NCBI GenBank assembly: GCA_029204225.1
Contig: CM055108.1
Coordinates: 26,465,303 to 26,529,302, forward strand
DNA: 64,000 nt
Origin: Diphasiastrum complanatum
Taxonomy: Eukaryota; Streptophyta; Lycopodiopsida; Lycopodiales; Lycopodiaceae
Direction: 5' to 3'
Below, in pieces: positions 39,270-50,920 of the stretch. The position numbers were made by a program, and so were the translations under genes. Each line of letters opens with the position of its first letter. The stretch's first letter is position 1. The notes beneath the pieces are model-generated. The model made no database searches and was not told where the DNA came from. It worked only from the letters and a program-made list of their open reading frames with translations.

Positions 39270-42200
39270 TTGATTCTAATATCGTTTGCATTTCTACCAA
39301 CAATCAGTGAAAATGTGCTGCATTCTGCTGATACCGTTTTAGGTTTTCACACAATCCTTTTCGCAGATATGCAGGTTCAAGGGGTTTCTATATTGCAAGA
39401 CTCCCAAGCTTTGATGTCTCTTAAAGTTGGGCTTACGCTTTTCAATCCACACACTTCGAGTTTGCTTAGTACCTGGCAGGAAAATGCCACAGATCCGTGC
39501 ACGTGGCAGGCAGTGCAGTGCACTATTGTGTCGAATGTAAGCCGGGTGACAAGTGTTAACCTATCCAGTAGCAGTTTGATTGGTCCCATCCCAGCTGAGA
39601 TATCCTTTCTTACAGCCTTAGCTTCATTGTCCTTGAATTCAAACCTATTTGATGGTACAATTCCCCTGGAAATTGGTAGCCTTTCCTCTTTGACATATTT
39701 AGATCTCTCGACTAATCTCTTATCTGGTGAAATTCCAGCAAGCTTCAGTGGCTTGAGTAACCTGCTGTATTTGAATCTCGAAAGCAATCAGTTAGTTGGT
39801 GGGATTCCTGAAGCACTTTTTTTCATGTGTGGCAATCTAAAAATCCTCAAAATTTCCAATAACCCAAGTTTTGGTGGAGAACTCTCTCCTGCATTCAATT
39901 CTTGCAAAAGTCTGACTGTCCTCGATCTTGAGATTACCAACTTGCAGGGCAGCATACCTTCAGAGCTGGGTCAGATTCCAAATCTTCAATATCTGAACCT
40001 GGGAACCAATAATCTAACGGGACCACTGCCCGACGGCCTCTTCTCCATCTGTGCAGGCCTGTCGTACATTGATGTATCACAGAATCACTTAACTGGGGAT
40101 GTTCCTGCCTCAATTGGAAACTGCAGTGCATTGTCTAAACTAATGCTCTGTCAAAACAACTTTATGTCGGTTCCCACGGAGTTAAGTCAACTCACTAACC
40201 TTGCTTGGTTGTTATTAGGTGAAAACAGATTTGTAGGCGATTTCCCTTCCCAGATAGCTAGTCTGACCAACCTTACTATTTTGGACTTGAGAGCCAATCA
40301 GTTCTCTGGACAGTTACCCTCGTCCCTCAGTGAACTAAAATCTCTGGAATATCTATTGCTAGAAAGTAACAATTTCAGTGGAGGTTTACAACCCCAACTG
40401 ACATCACTTTCGAACCTGCTCTATCTGGACGTTAGTGATAATCCACTTGGAGGAACAATTCCAGTTTATTTTAGAAACATGACAAGTATGATGTTCCTTA
40501 TTCTTGCGAACTGCTTATACACTGGCCTTATTCCTCCTGAGCTTGGCTACCTCCCAAACTTGCAACTTCTGGACCTTGGAGACAATCAACTGAGAGGAGA
40601 AGTTCCAAACACCATAGGCATATTCAACAATCTGCTGTGGCTTCGACTCGCTAATAACCAACTCACTGGGTCGATTCCGGATGAGATTTGGAACTGCAGT
40701 GCCCTCATCTGGCTAAATTTGTCAAACAATTCACTTACAGGTCCATTACCAGAAAATATTGGCTTTATTGGGAATACTTCAGTTCAAACATTTCTGACAA
40801 ATCATGATAGTCTTATGTATCTGCCTAAACAGTTGGGTGAATGCAATATTCTATTACGCTGGCTACCCAACTTGGATTATCCATACAGTGAGCTCCCAGC
40901 TATATTGGATCGTGACAAGTGCCATATATTTTGGAATCACCTTATGAGAGGAACCAATTTGAATCCTGTTTGCGAACATCACAAACCCGTTTCTTCAACT
41001 GGCTACATTCAATTGTCGATGAATATGTTTAATGGAAGCCTGCCAACAAGCCTGAGCAAAACAGACCATTTCAACGCATTCTTCATGTCAAACAACAATC
41101 TGTCTGGTAACATTCCTTCAGTATTCAACAGAATTGAGATCAGTATTTTACAATTACAAGGCAATTCATTCATAGGCCCTATTCCGTCTGATTTTGCAGA
41201 CATGAAATGCCTGGAGATCCTTAACCTCTCTTTCAACAATCTTTCTGGAGCGATACCTACCTCTCTAGAACATTGTTCTATGCTTTCTTCCTTCAACGTT
41301 TCCTACAATCCCCTCTTATCTGGGAATATTCCCGTTGGCGGCCAATTTTTAACATTTCCCAACTCATCTTACAAAGGCGACGACTTGCTCTGCAACTGGA
41401 GCGATGTTGACAACGCCACCAACACTGGCATCCCTGCATGCAAGGCGCCCGCGCCAGATTATTCAAATCGACAAATCCCTCCACAGCTTCCTATGTCTCG
41501 GAAAACAATGCCGACATCGGCAAGAATGGTTGCTCTCATCCTTGGTTGTACTTTAGGAGCTTTAGCCATCTGCATTGGAGGGTTTTTCTTACTAGGATTC
41601 GCTGCATCAAGAAATTCCAGTTCTAAATATATGCAGCAGGTTGGAATTGAAAGTGATAATTATGGTGTTGCGAGTACATATATGCGTTTTTTCTCGATTG
41701 AACTACCTAAAAAGCTCACACATAAAGATCTTCTGATGGCAACCAGCAATTTCGATGAGAGTAATTTGATTGGTGACAAAGCTGCTTTGGAATCGTGTAC
41801 AAGGCAAAGCTAGCGAATGGCACCGTTGTTGCCATCAAGAAAATCCATCAGGAGGAAAGAGCTGCAGATCACGATATTGTTTGGGCTCACATTAGTACTC
41901 TTGGCTATCTACAGCATGAAAATCTTTCCCCACCACTAGGATGCTATGTTTGCGGGAATGAAGTGCTGCCTATCCATCAGTACCAGCTCTCAGCTGGAAG
42001 CTTAGATGATTGGCTGCATGCACGGCCAAGTGGTGCGAAAACCCTGGAATGGTCTCTTGCAACAGGAATTGCCAGAGGCCTGAAGTTTCTTCACCATAGC
42101 TGCTCACCCGCAATCGTTCATGGAGATAATAAAGCCAGCAATATTCTTCTGGATGATAATTTTGAGCCGAAGTTGACAGAATTCGGCTTAACACAGCTTT

Positions 42201-42691
42201 TATCTGGCCCAAAAAACAGTGCAAGTACATTAGTAGTGGCAAATGTGGGATACAACCCCCCTGAGTATGGTAGAACTGGTATATCTTCCTTGAAGGGAGA
42301 TGTCTATAGCTTTGGAGTGCCGGTGTTGCTGGAGTTAATCACTGGAAGAAGGCCAATGTCTGTTGCCTACCACCAAAAGAGCAATATTGTGGAGTGGGTT
42401 GTTGCACTGATTAAAGAAGGGAGAGCAAAAGACGTCTTTGATCCCATTGTATCATCATCTGGAGACCCTCATGAGATTTTACAGTTTCTGAAGCTTGCAA
42501 CCTGGTGTACGGATGAGACAACGTTCAGAAGGCCCACTATCAAGGAAGTCCTGAAGAACTTGAAAACACGCCGTTTACGAAATGTCTCCAGAAAAGACCA
42601 CACTAATGCTAGGATTATTACTGTGGTGCTGATAGGCTGGCAAAGGAAGAGGAAATTCAGTGACTATAGGAATCTAACCCTCATTGAGTAA
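39270..42691 (+). CDS. LRR receptor-like kinase, subfamily-X-like, with frameshift and degenerate kinase
   Basis: Plasma-membrane receptor of the BRI1/PSKR/EMS1/At1g74360 type. The first frame (39270-41813) has a weak N-terminal hydrophobic segment, then an LRR N-cap (DSQALMSLKVGL, DPCTWQAVQC, residues about 44-85) and roughly 15-17 LRRs of LxxLxLxxNxLxGxIP type to about residue 500. A non-LRR island follows (about 505-577; CHIFWNHLMRGTNLNPVC), like that in At1g74360-type receptors, then four more LRRs, a cysteine cap (LLCNW) and a transmembrane helix at about 752-775. The kinase continues in another frame from 41795: VAIKKI lysine, then IVHGDNKASNILL and TEFGL where HRD and DFG are expected, VGYNPPEYG and GDVYSFG. 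At 41775-41795 the glycine loop holds a two-base length excess. Altered HRD and DFG suggest a pseudokinase; the frameshift could be a real loss or an assembly error. The start is the first ATG of the long frame. Confidence 0.85.
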
Positions 42692-44399
42692 AATATGGTC
42701 CGTTCTTCTTCGAAACTAAACTCTTGTATCAACGGTGATCACTTGATGAAGCCTACAGTACATTTCTAGATCGATCGGCCTGCTCCATGCTCAAGCTTTC
42801 TGCTACAAAACATGTCATAGTCAGGAAAGGGGAGCTTCCCCTGAATCCCAACTGTTTGAAGCTGGATACAGCAAGGAGTGATTCAAGCTATTAAAATATG
42901 ATTCATGAAACAAATTGCTCAAAACTGGTAACTATTGTCGGGTGGTCAGATCACTTTTGTAAATTAGCTGATGAAAGACACTTTTGATTGAATCAGAAGC
43001 AAGGAATTAATGCTGATTTGATGATTGACTTTTTCGACGTTGGCAGACAAATTGTACTACTAATTTCCAAAACAAACCATATTTCGTCCTTAATTTCTAG
43101 GTATAAAACATAATAATTTCTTTACGCCCAAAGATACAAATGGGAATGGTCTTTTGGGAAACTTTCCACTCCCTCAAGGTCATAACATTATGGGGAGACC
43201 CTTAGGAAGAGCCATAATTAAGAGGCTCCCATAATTTTACACCCTTTAACCCCGTGCTCAGGAAAATCGGCATAGTATACGAATGGAATCAACAAATTTT
43301 CTCAAAAATTGACTTCAGAAATATAATGCAGGATTCTAACTTCTTAAAAATTGATATAATTTTAATTTTTTTAAAAAAATTATGTTTAGTGAAGTATATG
43401 TAAGATTCAAAATATATCGGATGCACGTAGATCATTATATATGTACTAAAATTTTGAAATGGGAAAGTTGTACCTTGAAGGTGATCGACCTTTTGCACGA
43501 TCTTTTATATAAGTTACATTTGTAAATCTATTGATATATGGCTAATTGATAACCTTGTAACACATTGTACCGTGAAAATAATTGTTGGACTGAGCTAGGT
43601 TAATGCCCAAGAAAAGTAGTTGGATGCCAATGATCTTTGAAAATTATGGAATTTTTTTATGATGATGAATATAATTTAGCAAATAAAAAATAGTTATATT
43701 TCAAAAGTTGACATCCATTGAAAGCTTAGTATATTAAAAGGAAACTTGGGGAAGTTTCCCGAGCATTGATTGAACCGAGTGTAAAGGTTAGTAGTATAAA
43801 GGTCTTTCCCAAGCCTCAAGTAAATTTTAAATTTTTACATAGCTATTGGATAGCTTAATTCATTTTTGCTGTTCTACGGTACTATTTTAAAATTAAATTT
43901 AATCTTCTTGTATGATCATGGGTTTTCCCATCATTTTTAATAAAAACAGGGATATCTCACATTCCCAAGCCTCAAGTATCATGAGGAAGAACTCTTTTTA
44001 TGGCTGAAGTATTTTTATGAGTCTCACTTATGCATTTTTATGAGTCATAATGTCTTTCAAATCCTTTTTAAGAACCTTTCATAAGCACAATGTTCATGTG
44101 AAATCTTTTTATGGACTTCAGATTTTATAAAATGCCAAAATGATAGCGAGGTCACTATCAAATTTCCTAGTATGCAAGGAAAGCAGGGTGAGGCCTATTA
44201 CAATTGACAACTGAATTCGCATAGACAAGAAACAATTAACATGAATCTGAAATTCTGATAATAAAGCCAGTACATATGATGATGGTGCTATCCAATCCAT
44301 GCACCCTGAAGAAGGGTTTCAATGGTGATCTAGAATAGACTCTGGATAATTGATCTACACAATAACAGAATGCTACAACTACTGATGAATGCTTCTCAA
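42692..44399. other. Intergenic DNA downstream of receptor kinase
   Basis: AT-rich, with no supported gene. CTTTCCCAAGCCTCAAGTA-like phrases near 43803 and 43957, and GGAAACTTGGGGAAGTTTCC at 43740, hint at an old repeat, but no ends were identified. Confidence 0.35.
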
Positions 44400-44939
44400 T
44401 GTGGTAGTTATATAGTAACAACTGCCATCAGAGAGAGCGAACAGCCAAAGGACCAAAGGGATGCAAAACACCAAAAGTGTGTTTTCGCATAAGAAGTCGG
44501 AAGGCCAAATCATGAAGAGGCCATAACACGAAGAGGTCGTTGGGGGGGTCTACCCCCCAAACCCCCCACCGGAGGCGGTATTTCTCGGGGAGGCTCTGCC
44601 CTTGGAACCCCCCAGGCTCATTTCTAATGAAGAATCAAGCTGTTGTAATGTCATAATGTCAATTTGGATCACATTCTATATTGCTTGTAATTGTATTCTC
44701 TCTCTAACCCGAATTTTGTGTCTTCTTCATACATGATCTTGCTTGTGTACTTTCCCTATTTGTGAGGAATTAATGTAGCTTTGATCTGTAGCATTCTAGA
44801 TTGTGCTCTAGCCTCAGATCTGTTGGTAGATTGCAGGATTGCTCTACAGGTGATCTGTGTGCCACCACAAAGCATGGTAAAGATCATTCACACATTTCTT
44901 GTGGTTCTCCACACGTGTGAATTTGCTGGATTTTCATCA
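44400..44939 (+). repeat. Solo LTR-like remnant, plus orientation
   Basis: Its right part resembles the inverse of the LTR at 10798-11280: tracts such as CATTCTAGATTGTGCTCTAG, then CACACGTGTG at 44910-44919, then an end near GGATTTTCATCA. The following TTTTTTGGTAGTC may be a ruined primer site. The left limit is unknown. A GC-rich patch at 44537-44620 (GGGGGGGTCTACCCCCCAAA) can fold on itself. Confidence 0.4.
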
Positions 44940-44989
44940 AATTTTTTGGTAGTCTTCTTTTTTTGTTTGGTACTTTTCATTCTTGTGAA

Positions 44990-45330
44990 GCTTATGAATG
45001 CGTTGTGGTCATCATAATGAAACCTTTGGAGCTTTTAATAATTTTCATGTTGTTTTTTTTGGTACCTTTGGTATTTCGGGATTTGTTTTTTAATACTGCT
45101 TGGCATTTTCTATGCAATGTTTGGTATTTTTAAGATCCTGTTTGGTACTTTTGATACTTCTGGATTCGCGTTTTAGTACTATTTGGCACTTTTTTGCTTT
45201 GTTTGGTTGTTTTTTGAAAATTCTTGATAGTTTTGAAGCTATTGTATAGTGTATACAATGTTGGCTATTGTTTGGTATTGTTGTTTATTGTTTAAAGCTA
45301 TTTTGTAATATTTTGGATTTTTATTACAAA
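44990..45330. repeat. Degenerate TTTGGTATTTTT-type repeat
   Basis: Words like TTTGGTACCTTT, TTTGGTATTT and TTTGGCAC recur about every 20-60 bases through a T-rich stretch. The spacing is irregular and no coding frame is present. Confidence 0.5.
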
Positions 45331-45539
45331 GAGAATACAAAAAGCTGGAGTCAGATTGTGAGATTTGTGAAAGATTTGGGATCAATTCAGATCCAAATCA
45401 TCTAAAGATCTTTGGTTACAAAACAAGATACTCCATCAATCTTGCCAATGTAGAAAAATCAACATCTACACAAAATAGAATGCTAACTCTAATAGAACTT
45501 GATCAAACATGAATCAAAGCATAACTTGTAGTATTGTCA

Positions 45540-46013
45540 TCCATACAAAACCAGCAATCTACTATATATCACACGTGTGAATCCCAAAATAGCAAATATA
45601 GATCATTCTACACATAGAATTGCAAGCAATCACAAGTATAGTGCACCAATAGATAGTAGAACCCAAGAGAACCATGTATAAGCATGAAATGAGATAGAAA
45701 AGAGAGAAGATATGCCTATCCACAAGTTACATCCTTTAATAGCAGGTCCAAACCCTATTTGGCCATTTGGCTTTCCCTCTAAAATGTAAACCCTACTATT
45801 TTTGGGTCTAGATTCAATGTACCCAACATTTAAATTTGAATCTACTCAATCTCGACTTCTAACTTTTTCACATTTTACAAAAGTGTTTATTCAAATGCAA
45901 TTTAGACTAATATGATTTTGAAAAGTCAAACTCTAAGTCTAACATGAAATTGGTCTCAATTTGCCAAATATGAAAATATAGCAAATATGATCAAACTAGT
46001 TGAATCTTTCACA
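45540..46013 (-). repeat. 3' LTR of a minus-strand copia element
   Basis: The minus strand passes from the polyprotein end through a purine run (GAAGAGGGAG) to TGTGAAAG at 46013, the expected LTR start. CACACGTGTG at 45570-45579 parallels its position near the end of the LTRs at 10798 and 44939. The far boundary, near 45540, is inferred. Confidence 0.5.
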
Positions 46014-46234
46014 CTCCCTCTTCAGCTAGTTTTAGCATGGACTTTGATAACACTCCAAGTGATGTCCTATGCTTCATGAACAAGTCCTTTTCCAATGCTT
46101 TGGTGAAGATATCAACTACACATTAACTTGAGGACACATGTTGAAGTTGCACCTCCTTTGCAATGACTTGCTCCCTCACAAAGTGATATTGCACCTCAAT
46201 ATGCCATGAAGAATCATATAGAATGTAAATGAGA
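46014..46234 (-). pseudogene. Ty1-copia RNase H terminus
   Basis: The minus strand reads DSSWHIEVQYHFVREQVIAK, EVQLQHVSSS, one stop, then VVDIFTKALEKDLFMKHRTS and SLGVLSKSMLKLAEEGV before its natural stop. This is the carboxyl end of a copia polyprotein, cut at 46234 by the LTR that begins at 46235. Confidence 0.85.
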
Positions 46235-47268
46235 TGAAGAGGATGGATTTTGCAGTTGTGAAACTGTCACGATAACCATGATCATCTTTCGACTCGGATG
46301 GAATTCAAATGCGATCGCTGGACATTGCCAACTGAATCACTCCTACAGTCCTCCAGAATGTAGTCAGGCACTGTTGATCTACGTTTATAAAATTAATGCA
46401 GCATTCAACATAGTTTCAACCAAGATGCGGAATTCAAATGAACTAGAAAAAAAACTCAGACACACGATTAACAGCAGACGCATTCGCATTCGAGATCAGA
46501 CACAACAAGAAAAATCATCTATATTGATCTTTCTCTGATTTCTTCAAGCACTGCATGCAAATCCACGTAGTGCGTTGGCGTGGGAGAAACACGGTTCTCT
46601 CATGAATGTATATCTTGCTTACTAGCGGACTTTTGGATCTCTATGGATCCTGATCACACAACTCGTCTCGGACGCAGAGGAACTTTTTTTATTGTATTTC
46701 GTCTTGATTGCTTACTAGCATCAGACTGCTACATTACACTGTATGTGTATTCTATCATCTCTGCTAATCTGTATTTCGAGTATCATCCAGAAAGTATAGT
46801 CGCTCTATGTAAATCTAAGATTAGAGTGATTAAGCATCTACAACTAATCAGGAAAATACAAGAGTGGCAGATTAGCCAAGACCTAAAATGTATCTGCTGA
46901 CGTCATGCCATCAGATCAAATATCTGTACTTTTGGGTACTTGCGTGATCTTTGCTGGTACTCTTTGGAGCGTGAGGGCAAAACGGATTTTGCAACATTTT
47001 TTGTGTTGCGTCATTGGTTTCATTTCCATCGTTGGTTTTCTTTTGCTCATCTACCTTTCTCTCGTACTGGACCGCAAAAGATTCTCATGCCAAACCCCAA
47101 AAGATTCTCGTTCGTGAACCTTTCATGTTTGTGAACCATTCGTGATCATCTCCTTTGACTTTCTTGTTCACGAAACTTTTCGTGTTACGTGTCTCCTAAC
47201 TTTCGTGTTCGCAAACATCCTCGTAAGCTCGAGGGCTGAAAGCTAGCAAGGCTGTGTAAACAGAAACA
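46235..47268 (-). repeat. Family-A copia LTR, copy 2 (solo, mosaic junctions)
   Basis: Matches the LTRs at 15637 and 50041, starting TGAAGAGGATGGATTTTGCA and ending CA at 47267-47268. There is no primer site or polyprotein of its own family on either side: left is the copia RNase H end, right is a CACTA coding fragment. The flanking five bases (TGAGA and TGTTG) do not match, so it is not a simple solo LTR. Confidence 0.8.
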
Positions 47269-48288
47269 TGTTGTACACTATAGAGTGGATGCATGACACA
47301 CTACAAAAAGCAACAAAAGAGGGACAAAAAATATCAAACACAGAATGGGACTTTGCAAGAGGATGCAAATGGAAGGTATTATTCTTTAGATACTTTATTA
47401 TTAGAACATTCTTATTTATAACAATATTTGTTTAATCATTTTGAAACACCATGTTCATTCACAGTGATTATTTATGAGATTCATGTTTGTCATGTGGCAG
47501 TGCAAAATGTATAATGCTATATGGGCTTTTGGTTTCCACTTTTGTGTTGAAAGGATTGATAACAAGAGACACACACACGATTGTGGTGTAATAGCATCTT
47601 TCCAACAAGAAAGTCAAAGCAGTGCACGAGATCGGAATCCCATCTCAAGAGATGTAGAATACGTAGGAACTATACAAAATATTTATGATGTGTCATTTGG
47701 TGAAAGTGGACACTATTTTCTATTTGATGTGAATTGGTTCAAGGTAGTTTGTAGAGGGCCAAATACAACCGGAAAATCGGATCCAAGTGGATTTTTTGCG
47801 ATTGATTCATCAAAAACATTGAGCATGGAGTCCTTTCACACATTGGTGTTGCCTCGTCACTGTGAGCAGGTGCACATGCTATGCTATAATGTTTTTCATT
47901 TTATTGCAAGTGAGTTCAGTATTTGAGTTTTTGATATATTCTAAAATAGTGATTTTTGCAAGTGTTTTTTCAACCAGATCGACTAAACAAGATATGGTGG
48001 TTTGTAGCTCAAGTTGAACCACGTTCACGACGAGTATTTGAGGGTGCAAATGTTGAGAATGAAATGGAAAACCTTCATTTTAACTATGAGCTTGAGTTAC
48101 CTAGAGATGTAATAAATCGTCAAACCATACTTGAAGCACCCACTTCCATAGATGTTGAGAATAGAAATTCTAATAGTCAAGATGATGAAATAATTTTTGA
48201 AAGTGAGAGTGATGATGAAAATCATCTAAGAGGAGATGAATTGCACGATGCTGTTGTTGATGAAATTGATTCTTGTAATTCTGAATAA
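47269..48288 (+). pseudogene. CACTA TNP2 C-terminal fragment with DUF4216-like domain
   Basis: Plus-strand coding starts at the LTR edge with YTIEWMHDTLQKATKEGQKI and SNTEWDFARGCKWKV. It passes an intron-like gap closed by GTGGCAG near 47500, then CKMYNAIWAFGFHFCVERID, EYVGTIQNIYDVSFGESGHY and LFDVNWFKVVCRG, which match the DUF4216 layout that ends TNP2 proteins. A second intron-like gap near 47925-47975 leads to RLNKIWWFVAQVEPRSRRVF and an acidic tail that ends at 48288. It could be the tail missing from the minus-strand transposase at 18448, now transposed and inverted, or belong to another copy. Confidence 0.75.
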
Positions 48289-48539
48289 AAATTGATTATT
48301 GCAATTCTGAATGAAATTGATTCTTGCAATGCTTTCAAATGATTGTTATTTAGCCAAAATAGAGTCTCATTTATGGTCAAGTAAGTGAAAAGAATAGACA
48401 TAGTTTGACTTTAATCCCATTTTTTTGGAGATAATGTCAGTGAAGATAGATGTACGGCTTCATGTTCGAACAAAATTCTCATTTTTTAACAAATGTTGCA
48501 AAGGCTACTAGTAAATCACTAAAAGCATGTGAGTTAATG

Positions 48540-48790
48540 AAATCACCACCACAAACTATGACAAAATCAACTGTTTCATCATAGTCGATCCCCTTGAATT
48601 GAGCATATCCCTTGGCAACTAGTCTTGTTTTATAATTGTTCACACTACCATCTTGATTAAGCTTGATCTTAAAGACCCATTTGCAAACAGTAACATTTTG
48701 TATCTTTGATTGAGGATCAATAATTTTACAAGTATCTCAAACAATGCATCATATACTCACCTCACTTTTCATTACATCAAATCACTCTTT
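48540..48790 (-). pseudogene. Ty1-copia RT N-terminal fragment
   Basis: The minus strand yields [40 protein letters not shown] and DYDETVDFV with a few stops, the entry region of copia reverse transcriptase. It is separated from a primer site by only about 140 bp, so the intervening gag, protease and integrase are gone. Confidence 0.7.
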
Positions 48791-48927
48791 TGTTGCTACA
48801 GTTTCATTCACACTTGAAGGAACATCATCAAACTTAAGGTAGTAATAAGGGCAATAAAAATTAAACAATCATCAACTTGTAATTGCTTCTCTTTTCCTTG
48901 TATTTGAGTCTTGATGGTTGCATTTGG

Positions 48928-48939
48928 GCTCTGATACTA
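48928..48939 (-). other. Retroelement primer-binding site, one mismatch
   Basis: Minus strand TAGTATCAGAGC, one base off the initiator-tRNA-Met primer site. A TG at 48940 begins an LTR-like stretch of uncertain length (to about 49300) that contains CACACACGTGG near 49125, similar to the motif in other LTRs here. Confidence 0.6.
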
Positions 48940-49676
48940 TGTTAAAATCAAAGGTTATGAACCTCATTTGGATACTAAAACCTTGAAAAAGCATCAAAGA
49001 TTTCACTTATATCTAATAGATAGAAAACTAGCACACAATTCAACCTATTTTGCATCAAACTGGCAAGAGCTTTTGAACACCATTATAAAACTAGAAATAA
49101 TTGATCTTCACATCCTTTCACACACGTGGAAAGTATAATACTTTGTTCAGATTCAGATCTATTCATTGGACACAAAAAATATCACATTCATCATTCATCA
49201 ATTTCTCATTTAAGAGCAAACTTGCCAAAATCACCATCTCTTGATAATCTCTCGAAGTATGTACAAAATGAGCTCTCAATCCATATCAAATGATCTCGGA
49301 TATGAGATTAGGTAGAGTGCCATCAGGATAGACCCTAAACCCCTGGCTATCAAAGCATTAGATCATGCATAATTACCCTCTTGGTAGCTCGAGTCAACTG
49401 TCTTATAAAAGTAGGTGGCCGCCTTCATCAAAAATCCCAATCATCTAGGAACACCATGATATAATTCACTTTAGAAGAATATTTATTTAACTAATTCCAT
49501 TTCATTATGAACATGCAAAAGAAAAAAAAAACCTCATCATAATATAATTCACTTTAGAAAAGAATATATATAGCCTAATCATAATATAATTCACTTTAGA
49601 AATATATTTATTTAACTAATTTTTTCATTATCAACATGCAAAAAACAAAAAAAAACAAAAAAAACAAAAAAAAAAT

Positions 49677-50012
49677 GCGTGGATAATCCACGCAGAAGAT
49701 ATCCACACGTGGGGATCTTTAACTTCCGGTCTGGTCCGGTGAACAAACTGTAATTTGCGTGGATAATCCACGCGTGGATTATCCATGCCAAAACTGCTTT
49801 CCGGCACCGCCAACCTTCCCTCCCAAACAGTTTTCAAAATTCATCCACGCGCATAATTTTTTCGGCGTCGTGCCAAAAAAACACCGGTGGACTGGCCGGA
49901 GGCGTGTTCAAAAATTTTTTGGCGTGGATAATCCACGAGTGGGTGTTACATGCAAACAAAATTTTGGGAAATCGACTAAGTGTTGGGTTTCGCATGGATA
50001 CTCTACGTGGAT
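49677..50012. repeat. Dispersed GTGGATAATCCAC palindrome family
   Basis: GCGTGGATAATCCACGC occurs at 49677-49693. A 32-bp near-perfect palindrome built from two such units is at 49757-49788, and further copies lie at about 49842-49853 (partial), 49922-49938 and 49991-50012 (diverged). ATCCACACGTGGGGAT near 49700 is another partial unit. They sit in the leader of a minus-strand copia element whose primer site is at 50028. Confidence 0.85.
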
Positions 50013-50027
50013 AAACACAAAGTTGTG

Positions 50028-50039
50028 GCTCTGATACCA
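50028..50039 (-). other. Retroelement primer-binding site
   Basis: Minus strand TGGTATCAGAGC, exact initiator-tRNA-Met primer site, adjacent to the LTR beginning at 50041. This identifies the LTR type shared with 15637 and 46235 as a copia family using that primer. Confidence 0.88.
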
Positions 50040-50040
50040 C

Positions 50041-50920
50041 TGAAGAGGATGGATTTTGCAATTGTGAAACTGTCGCGACAACCACGATCCTCTTGCGACT
50101 CGGATGGAGTTCAGATGCGATCGTTGGACACTGCCAGCTAAATCACTCCTACAGTCCTCCAGAATGTAGTCAGGCACTACTGATCTATGTTTATAAAATT
50201 AATGCAGCATTCAACATAATTTCAACCAAGATGTGAAATTCAAATGAACTAGGAAAAAAACTCAGACACATGATTAACAACAGACGCATTCGCATTCGAG
50301 ATCAGACACAACAAGAAAAATCATCTATATTGATCTTTCTTTGATTTCTTCAAGCACTGTATGCAAATCCACGCAGTACGTTGGCGTGGGAGAAACACGG
50401 TTCTCTCACAAATGTATATCTCGCTTACTAGCGGACTTTTGGATCTCTATAGATCCTGATCACAGAACTCGTCTCGCACGCAGGCGGACTTCTTTTTTTC
50501 ATATTTCGTCTTGATTGCTTACTAGCATCAGGCTACTACATAACACTATATGTGTACTCTATCATCTCTGCTAATCTGTATTTCGAGTATCATCTAGTAA
50601 GTATAGTCGCTCTATGTAAATGTAAGATTAGAGTGATTAAGCATCTACAACTAATCAGGGAATTACAAGAGTGGCAGATTAGCCACAACATAAAGTGTAT
50701 CTGTTGACATCATGCCATCAGATCAAATATCTGTACTTCTAGGTACTTGCGTGATCTTTGCTGGTACTCTTTGAAGCGTGAGGGCAAAACGGGTTTCGCT
50801 ACATTTTTTGTGTTGCGTCATTGGTTTTGTTTCCATCGTAGGTTTCCTTTTGCTCGTCTGCCTTTCTCTTGTACTGGACCACAAAAGATTCTCGTTCGTA
50901 AACCTTTCATTTTCGCAAAC
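50041..50920 (-). repeat. 5' LTR of minus-strand copia, family-A copy 3
   Basis: Starts TGAAGAGGATGGATTTTGCA and matches copy 2 until about 50915, where it passes abruptly into a gag fragment of a different copia. The outer end is therefore missing. Confidence 0.8.

Noticed and set aside
44537..44620. GC-rich GGGGGGGTCTACCCCCC patch as a plastid or organellar insertion
   Set aside because: No plastid or mitochondrial gene sequence adjoins it; such patches also occur in plant LTRs, so it was listed with the LTR remnant.
47299..47311. CACTACAAAAAGC, which looks like the terminus of a CACTA transposon
   Set aside because: It lies inside a coding frame of the TNP2 tail fragment (translated as DTLQKA), there is no inverted partner, and the similarity is probably chance.
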